The notes under the pieces: generated by a model
The model's input: only the letters and a program-made list of their open reading frames with translations
Database searches by the model: none
What the model was told of the DNA's origin: nothing
Part shown: positions 7,141-11,485 of the stretch, one piece after another
Numbering within the stretch: the first letter of the stretch is position 1
Layout: each line of letters begins with the position of its first letter
NCBI GenBank assembly: GCA_043800975.1
Contig: JAZDMK010000251.1
Location: forward strand, 1 to 11,485
Direction: 5' to 3'
Length of the DNA stretch: 11,485 nt
Source: JAZDMK01 sp043800975
GTDB taxonomy: Bacteria > Bacteroidota > Bacteroidia > Bacteroidales > JAHJDW01
Position numbers and translations under genes: made by a program

Positions 7141-9534
7141 TCAGAATTCAATAACAATTCCCACTGTAGGCAATACGGTTCCGGTGAAACTCTCGATGGT
7201 TTTATATTCGAACGATGACGGATCGGTTGAACTCACAACAGGATTCCCATCTGCATCTCTGACTACATCAAGAATCGGAGGCAGCTCGGACTGGAAGTTA
7301 TAAAGATTCTGAATGTCTACATAAAATTCCATTGTAAACTTTTTCAGGTAGTACTTTTTGTCTACCCGTATATCCAGTTGATGGAAAGCGGGCAGGCGCA
7401 TTTTGTTCAGATTGTCGTAGTCAGGAATACCTCGACCGTTGATTTGCCAGTTTGCGATTTGAACACTCAACGGAATATTGTAGGGTGTGAAGGGAGATCC
7501 CATGGAGTAGCGCCATTTGGCACCCAGTTCCCAGTTTCTTTTTAAAGATTTCCCTAAAGTAATATTGACAATATTCCTGTTATCCCAGGAGGAAGGGACA
7601 TAAATGTCATTCTTATCTTTAAACTCGCTTCGCACAAACGTATAGGTGATCATTCCATAGAAGCCTTTGAAAAGCTTCTGCTGCGCAAGAAATTCAATAC
7701 CGTAGCTTCTGCCCTCAGAAGTGGATACTACTTCCTCATTGCCGATGACTCCAAAGTCGCTTCCCACATTGGCGAGCGAAATCGAATCCCGCACAGCAAA
7801 TGGATAATTCTGAAAGATTTTCAGAAAACCTTCCACATTCAGTTTCAGGTTTTTTTTGGAAATGTATTCAAATCCGGAAACCAGATGTTTTGCGCGTATG
7901 TATTTTACACCATTGGCTTTATTAACAAGCTCGTTGTTGTTGTTTCGGTAACCCAACACCGTATAGGCTGGCAGCTGGTAATAATAACCGCAGTTGGCAT
8001 TAAAAGTGAAATTGGGTAAAATGCTGTATGAAACAGAAAGACGGGGTGAAAGCTGCTTTGCAGAATTGATCATGGCTTTGTTGTAGTCATTTCCATCGGA
8101 ACGAATCCCGAAAGAAAGCCCCAGCCGGTTATTGAAGAAGCTCTTGCTAAGTTGCCCGAAGAGACCCCATTTATCAATAGTAAGGTCTGATGAAAAGTTC
8201 AGTGTGTCGACACCCCAAGGCATAGAAATTAGATTATAAGTAGCGTTGGTGTACTTGGAATTCTCAAAACCAATCCCATAGTTCAGTTTGTATCCGTTAA
8301 ATCTTCTAGTTTCTTCGTATCGGAATTTGTTTTCAATTTCCTGTGATTTATATTTAAGGATTTTGTTTGCCGGATTTGAATCATCATTGTTCCTGTATTT
8401 TTCAGATTCGTTGTTCAGCATATTGCGGCTTAATACCAGCGTGGAATAACTGGTATTCCGGTAATGGACGTATTTGACGCCGTTCATGTAGTTCCACTGT
8501 GTTTGAACCGGCAGATAACCCAAGATGTACTTTTGCTGGTCGTCGCCGGTTTTCTGAAGTTCGGTATTCAGCGTGAAGTCGTCAATGGCTCCAATTCCAA
8601 GCAGTGTAAATTCATTCTTAGCGTCGGGTTTGTATTTTACTTTAAACTGAAAATCATTGTACGTAGGAAGGAATGGAAGTCCTATGACCTTAAAGAGGAA
8701 CTGCAAGTATGATCTTCGGGCAGAGGCAATGAATGTAGTCTTTTTCCCAATGGGTCCTTCGGCGGTCAGCCCCATGTCGCTGGCTCCCAGTGTGAATTTG
8801 GTTCCCATCCTGTCTTCACGGCCATCGCGGAATTTGAATTCCATAACTGAACTAAGCGAATTATTGCGGTTTGCCGGAAAAGCACTGGAATAAAAACTGA
8901 CATCACGCACAAAATCGACGTTAATCATTCCAACCGGACCACCCGATGCTCCCTGCGTTGCAAAGTGATTGATGTTGGGTATTTCTATATCGTCCAGATA
9001 AAAGCGGTTTTCGTTGGGAGAACCACCACGGATAATAATGTCGTTTCGGAATGACACAGTTTGTGCGACTCCCGGTAACGATTGAATAACTTTAGAAATA
9101 TCGCGGTTGCCACCCGGATTTCTCGCGATCTCGGAAACGCCCAGAGTGCGCATCGAAATGGGGCTTTCTTCTTTTTTTGTAAAAGGAGAAGCTTTAACCT
9201 CAACTCCTTTCAGGCTGGTAATCACTTCTTCAAGCAGGAAATCCACCGTTGCCGGTTTAGAATTTGTCACTTCGATTTCGAAAGCAGTTTGCGTTTCAAA
9301 CCCGATAAATGAAGCTGTGACATTATACTGACCCGGCTTCAGGTTGCGTATCTGATAAAATCCAGCCGTATCAGAAACAGCTCCTGATGAAGTGCCGGGA
9401 ATAGCAACATTGACAAAAGGAAGGGCCGTGTTGTTTTTTGCATTAGTAATTTTTCCCCGGATGATTCCAGTTTGAGCCATAAGCATAGCAGGAAAAAGGA
9501 GAAGTATTGAAAGGGTAATATGTTGTATTTTCAT
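7141..9534 (-). CDS. TonB-dependent outer-membrane receptor with CarboxypepD_reg-like domain
   Basis: A 797-residue active-transport receptor of the outer membrane, driven by TonB-ExbBD. Order: signal peptide 1-20 (MKIQHITLSILLLFPAMLMA, then Q); CarboxypepD_reg-like sandwich at about 23-105 (IIRGKITNAKNNTALPFVNV, then GAVSDTAGFYQIRNLKPGQY); plug domain at about 125-235, with ISKVIQSLPGVAQTVSFRND then IIIRGGSPNENRFYLDDIEI, the NxxxLDxI-type plug hallmark; then a barrel to the C-terminus, ending TVGIVIEF with the terminal Phe expected of barrel proteins. Length is short of the roughly 1000 residues of SusC proteins, and no SusD gene is adjacent, so this is not a classical polysaccharide-utilisation pair. 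Nothing in the sequence shows the substrate. It follows another barrel-protein gene by 78 nt; a long inverted repeat that includes its start codon lies in that gap. Confidence 0.95.
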   Translation of the reverse strand: MKIQHITLSILLLFPAMLMAQTGIIRGKITNAKNNTALPFVNVAIPGTSSGAVSDTAGFYQIRNLKPGQYNVTASFIGFETQTAFEIEVTNSKPATVDFLLEEVITSLKGVEVKASPFTKKEESPISMRTLGVSEIARNPGGNRDISKVIQSLPGVAQTVSFRNDIIIRGGSPNENRFYLDDIEIPNINHFATQGASGGPVGMINVDFVRDVSFYSSAFPANRNNSLSSVMEFKFRDGREDRMGTKFTLGASDMGLTAEGPIGKKTTFIASARRSYLQFLFKVIGLPFLPTYNDFQFKVKYKPDAKNEFTLLGIGAIDDFTLNTELQKTGDDQQKYILGYLPVQTQWNYMNGVKYVHYRNTSYSTLVLSRNMLNNESEKYRNNDDSNPANKILKYKSQEIENKFRYEETRRFNGYKLNYGIGFENSKYTNATYNLISMPWGVDTLNFSSDLTIDKWGLFGQLSKSFFNNRLGLSFGIRSDGNDYNKAMINSAKQLSPRLSVSYSILPNFTFNANCGYYYQLPAYTVLGYRNNNNELVNKANGVKYIRAKHLVSGFEYISKKNLKLNVEGFLKIFQNYPFAVRDSISLANVGSDFGVIGNEEVVSTSEGRSYGIEFLAQQKLFKGFYGMITYTFVRSEFKDKNDIYVPSSWDNRNIVNITLGKSLKRNWELGAKWRYSMGSPFTPYNIPLSVQIANWQINGRGIPDYDNLNKMRLPAFHQLDIRVDKKYYLKKFTMEFYVDIQNLYNFQSELPPILDVVRDADGNPVVSSTDPSSFEYKTIESFTGTVLPTVGIVIEF

Positions 9535-9574
9535 GTTTTGTTATTTAGAATACTTCCAAATAACAAAAAGCATG
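9532..9574 (-). promoter_or_regulatory. hairpin-forming inverted repeat overlapping the TonB-receptor start codon
   Basis: Arms TTTTGTTATTT (9536-9546) and AAATAACAAAA (9558-9568) are perfect 11-bp reverse complements with an 11-nt spacer. Just outside, CATG at 9532-9535, which contains the start codon, can pair with CATG at 9571-9574 across a 2-nt bulge. In the mRNA the initiation codon would therefore lie at the base of a stem. The stem is nearly all A-U. It may control translation, act as a dyad operator, or both; no T-run makes it a typical terminator. Confidence 0.6.
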
Positions 9575-9612
9575 CCTTCAGGAAATTCGGAAAAACTGGC
9601 AGTAATATTCGA

Positions 9613-10467
9613 TTAAAAATGGAAGAGAATAAATATAACTCCCTGCAAATTATCAGAATCTGCAGAGAATTCGCTGCTGCCTGCCGTTTTTATAGTTGAA
9701 GAAGAAATGGCAGCATTTGATGCGTTCCAATAATCGATGGTTTCAGTTCCTTCTGCATACTTTGTAAATGATGGTCCCCAACCAAATTCACCACCTACAG
9801 AAATTTTGGGCACAAAGAAAAATTCAATTCCTGCAAATGCCCGCAAAGCAGTAAAAATATTTGTGCCGCTTTTTAATGAAGTTGTTCGTGTACCCGCAGG
9901 AAGAGAAAGCGGAGGATTATTATCGAAAGAAACGGTTGTAGTAGGAGCAACAATTGTAGAAGTGAATGGATTTCCATACGTGTATTTGCTCGAGGACGAA
10001 GAAAACCCAAAAGCAAGTTCTGCACCGTATATTCCCTGCAGACGGCCTTTACCTCTGCGTTTTTCAATTCCACCTGTTAATGAATAATTCTGGGAAAACT
10101 GTTTTCTGGAGTCAGTCACCATGATAAACGGATCGGATGAAGCATCATCCTGAACATAATTCTGCAAAGTCTGAGAATAAACCGAAATACGAAATTTGCC
10201 TCTTATAGCAAGGTTAGGCTTTAGAAAGTATTTGCCATAGAGCGTCTGTGCATTGTCAAAAAATGCGAAAGTAACCGTATTTGTAGTAGAATCGCCATGC
10301 AGAAAATTTCCGAAATAGTTTAAAAAGGGAGTTGCATTAATTCCTATTGCATAATCTCCATTTTCAGGAAGTATGGGCATTCCTTTTTTTGAAATGAGCT
10401 CCTGCGAAGAAGACTGAATGGTGGCAGTCAAACAAATGGACAGACTGAAAATTAAATTGCGAATCAT
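9613..10467 (-). CDS. outer-membrane beta-barrel-like protein
   Basis: A 284-residue protein from ATG at 10467. A TTG at 10485 is in frame, but it overlaps the -7 promoter box and would lie before the expected transcript start, so the ATG is preferred. Signal peptide: MIRNLIFSLSICLTATIQSS, cleavage near SQ. The mature chain has strand-like alternation and many serine, threonine, glycine and aromatic residues (DYAIGINATPFLNYFGNFLH, KYFLKPNLAIRGKFRISVYS, LQGIYGAELAFGFSSSSSKY, IEFFFVPKISVGGEFGWGPS) and ends GVIFILFHF, a C-terminal aromatic strand typical of barrels recognised by BamA. Family and cargo are not recognised. It is the first minus-strand gene after a divergent region of about 200 nt and precedes the TonB-receptor gene by 78 nt, so the two may be co-transcribed. 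Confidence 0.85.
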   Translation of the reverse strand: MIRNLIFSLSICLTATIQSSSQELISKKGMPILPENGDYAIGINATPFLNYFGNFLHGDSTTNTVTFAFFDNAQTLYGKYFLKPNLAIRGKFRISVYSQTLQNYVQDDASSDPFIMVTDSRKQFSQNYSLTGGIEKRRGKGRLQGIYGAELAFGFSSSSSKYTYGNPFTSTIVAPTTTVSFDNNPPLSLPAGTRTTSLKSGTNIFTALRAFAGIEFFFVPKISVGGEFGWGPSFTKYAEGTETIDYWNASNAAISSSTIKTAGSSEFSADSDNLQGVIFILFHF

Positions 10468-10482
10468 ATAGATTTTTTTTTG

Positions 10483-10513
10483 CAAACCTAAGGGATAATC
10501 ATGTAAAAATCAA
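10483..10513 (-). promoter_or_regulatory. Bacteroidota-type promoter: TTG-N20-TAGGTTTG
   Basis: Minus strand: -33 TTG at 10513-10511, then 20 nt, then -7 box TAGGTTTG at 10490-10483, an exact TAnnTTTG with standard spacing. The box is followed by an A9 run (minus sense, 10481-10473) where transcription should begin, and the ATG is at 10467, giving a leader of about 6-14 nt. It decides the start of the gene at 10467. Confidence 0.75.
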
Positions 10514-10577
10514 CTATTGCCAAAGAAATTAACAATCCTTTCATTGGATGAACAGGATGGTGTTTATAACAAAAATG

Positions 10578-10593
10578 AAAAAAAAGGGGGGGG
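10578..10593 (+). repeat. A8-G8 homopolymer tract
   Basis: Eight A followed by eight G in the divergent region between the barrel-protein gene and the first lipoprotein gene. It ends 25 nt before the -7 box at 10619, so it lies directly upstream of where a -33 element would be. Such tracts are prone to slippage during replication. Confidence 0.8.
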
Positions 10594-10618
10594 AATGAGA
10601 ACAAATTGAATAAATCAT

Positions 10619-10626
10619 TATCTTTG
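10619..10626 (+). promoter_or_regulatory. -7 promoter box (TATCTTTG) for the first lipoprotein gene
   Basis: Exact TAnnTTTG, followed by CG, 42 nt before the ATG at 10669. No TTG lies 17-23 nt upstream; the nearest (10606-10608) is only 10 nt away. The bases after the box resemble those after the box of the second lipoprotein gene, which supports it. Confidence 0.6.
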
Positions 10627-10668
10627 CGCCATTAATAAAATATGTTTACTAACCAAAAAACATTGAAT

Positions 10669-11262
10669 ATGAAAAGCTTAAAAATTACAGTAGCCGTTGT
10701 ATTGGCTGCATTATTTATGGCACCCGTTTTTAACGGTTGCAAAAAAGGTGAAGAAGATCCAGGTATGTCCCTGAAATCACGCAAAGCTCGTCTCGCTGGC
10801 GAATGGGAAATGATTGAAGGTACTAATACTTCTATTAGCGGAACTAGCACCGAAACTTATACATATAACAATGGAACTCTCACCTATACTGGTGGTGGTG
10901 CTTCAGTTACCGGAACCTACACTTGGGTTTTGACGATTGAAAAAACAGGTTCTTACACAGTTGAGCAATCTGAAACTTTTACCGGAAATGTCAGCAACTA
11001 TAAAGAAGAAGGCTTCTGGTTTTTCTCTGAAAAGAACAAAGACAGCGAATACAAAGGAAAAGAAGTATTATTCCTGCAGTCAACAAAAAGAACTTACACC
11101 AGTGGTGGTACCACTAACATATATTCTGAAGAAGGTGGTTCTTTATCAGCTTTAGAATTAGTTAGACTGGCCAGCAAAGAAATGATAGTGCATTCAAAAA
11201 ATGTTTACACAAGCACTGCAACCAGCACTGACGAAAGCGATTTTACTTTTGAAAAGAAATAA
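10669..11262 (+). CDS. lipocalin-like lipoprotein, first copy
   Basis: A 197-residue lipoprotein. The ATG at 10669 is used instead of the in-frame ATG at 10642, because it opens the lipoprotein signal MKSLKITVAVVLAALFMAPV ending FNGC (Cys24) and aligns without gaps to the start of the downstream paralogue. After the Cys comes KKGEEDPGMSLKSRKARLAG then EWEM (25-48), a linker and first strand common in Bacteroidota lipocalin-like proteins. The rest looks like antiparallel strands: TYTYNNGTLTYTGG (63-76), GTYTWVLTIEKTGSYTVEQS (82-101), GFWFFSE (115-121), KEVLFLQS (131-138), LELVRLASKEMIVHSKNVY (162-180), and a final DFTFEKK. It should be anchored in the outer or inner membrane; ligand and role are unknown. 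The sequence is low in complexity, rich in Thr, Ser, Gly and Glu. A strong terminator follows after 18 nt, so it is probably transcribed alone. Confidence 0.87.
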   Translation: MKSLKITVAVVLAALFMAPVFNGCKKGEEDPGMSLKSRKARLAGEWEMIEGTNTSISGTSTETYTYNNGTLTYTGGGASVTGTYTWVLTIEKTGSYTVEQSETFTGNVSNYKEEGFWFFSEKNKDSEYKGKEVLFLQSTKRTYTSGGTTNIYSEEGGSLSALELVRLASKEMIVHSKNVYTSTATSTDESDFTFEKK

Positions 11263-11280
11263 GATTTGCTTTTTATTATA

Positions 11281-11311
11281 AAAAAAAGGCTGCCAATGGC
11301 AGCCTTTTTTT
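11281..11311 (+). terminator. intrinsic terminator after the first lipoprotein gene
   Basis: Stem GGCTGCC (11288-11294), loop AAT, stem GGCAGCC (11298-11304), preceded by an A-run (11280-11287) and followed by T7 (11305-11311). The A and T runs can extend the stem. It starts 18 nt after the stop codon and would work in either direction. Confidence 0.92.
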
Positions 11312-11340
11312 GTCTACAAACAAAGAATTGTATACCTTTC
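11309..11340 (+). promoter_or_regulatory. promoter of the second lipoprotein gene: TTTG-N20-TACCTTTC
   Basis: -33 TTTG at 11309-11312, 20 nt spacer, -7 box TACCTTTC at 11333-11340, which differs from TAnnTTTG only in the last base. The -33 element shares its T residues with the T-run of the upstream terminator. The ATG follows at 11366, a leader of roughly 20 nt. Confidence 0.55.
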
Positions 11341-11365
11341 GTCCAATAAAACTAAAAAACACATT

Positions 11366-11485
11366 ATGAAAAACCTTACCGCAGTTGTTTCAATTTTTAT
11401 TGCAGTATTTATTGCTGCACCAGTTATGAATGGTTGCAAAAAAGTTGAAAACGACCCCATGTTTTCTCTTAAGTCAAGAAAAGCC
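11366..11485 (+). CDS. lipocalin-like lipoprotein, second copy (C-terminus beyond window)
   Basis: The first 40 codons of a lipoprotein gene; the rest lies beyond the right edge. The lipoprotein signal MKNLTAVVSIFIAVFIAAPV ends MNGC (Cys24) and is followed by KKVENDPMFSLKSRKA. By hand alignment with the first copy there are no gaps over 40 positions and 23 identical residues, with Cys24 and SLKSRKA in the same places. It is therefore a tandem paralogue, and probably a full lipocalin-like lipoprotein of about 200 residues. It has its own promoter and is insulated from the first copy by a terminator. Confidence 0.85.
   Translation, partial: MKNLTAVVSIFIAVFIAAPVMNGCKKVENDPMFSLKSRKA

Noticed and set aside
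7141..9331. Several 70-80 codon frames on both strands within the TonB-receptor gene
   Set aside because: They are other-frame shadows of a gene with complete signal, plug and barrel features and carry no signal peptide or recognisable motif.
7141..10467. SusC/SusD polysaccharide-utilisation locus
   Set aside because: The receptor is shorter than SusC proteins, no SusD-like lipoprotein or glycoside hydrolase is adjacent, and the neighbour is a barrel protein.
10468..10485. TTG start at 10485 for the barrel-protein gene
   Set aside because: The codon overlaps the -7 box of a well-formed promoter, so it would lie upstream of the transcript start.
10642..10668. Upstream in-frame ATG as start of the first lipoprotein
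   Set aside because: It would place nine polar residues before the lipoprotein signal and breaks the gap-free alignment with the second copy.
1..11485. CRISPR array, tRNA or rRNA gene, insertion sequence, phage or toxin-antitoxin genes
   Set aside because: No regularly spaced repeats, cloverleaf-like segments, transposase motifs or terminal inverted repeats flanking a gene were seen on either strand by eye.

Overview
The window looks like a chromosomal segment of a moderately AT-rich Bacteroidota, probably near Chitinophagales or Sphingobacteriales. The grounds are: a TonB-dependent receptor with an N-terminal carboxypeptidase-regulatory-like domain, a DUF5686 protein, a lipocalin-like lipoprotein carrying the DP-x2-SLKSRKA motif, no convincing Shine-Dalgarno sequences, and several promoter boxes of the Bacteroidota type (TAnnTTTG). 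Family assignments come from reading motifs; no database search was run.

Layout. Positions 1-3276 hold three minus-strand genes: a DUF5686-type outer-membrane protein with a GTG start, cut by the left edge; a small putative lipoprotein with FRHA/AHE/MDLWNN motifs; and a YafK/DpaA-like L,D-transpeptidase-fold protein whose 3' end overlaps the lipoprotein gene. Positions 3350-4461 are a two-gene plus-strand island: a SanA-like DUF218 protein and a small cysteine-containing secreted protein. The second gene meets the next minus-strand gene stop to stop with no base between them. Positions 4462-10467 are again minus strand. In transcription order they encode an outer-membrane barrel protein (10467-9613), a TonB-dependent receptor (9534-7141), a second barrel-like outer-membrane protein (7086-6325), Kdo transferase WaaA (6318-5089) and an unknown secreted helical protein (5082-4462). 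The last three are 6 nt apart and probably form an operon. From 10669 to the right edge are two plus-strand paralogous lipoprotein genes, separated by a strong hairpin terminator; the second is cut by the edge.

Nearly every gene concerns the cell envelope: lipid A/Kdo assembly (WaaA), peptidoglycan or its protein attachments (YafK/DpaA-like), envelope barrier function (SanA-like), outer-membrane uptake and barrels, and surface or periplasmic lipoproteins. No mobile element, CRISPR array, RNA gene or phage gene was seen, and no gap between genes exceeds about 200 bases. The best leads are the overlapping transpeptidase/lipoprotein pair, the hairpin that includes the TonB-receptor start codon, and the tandem lipoprotein pair whose promoter-leader regions also look duplicated.
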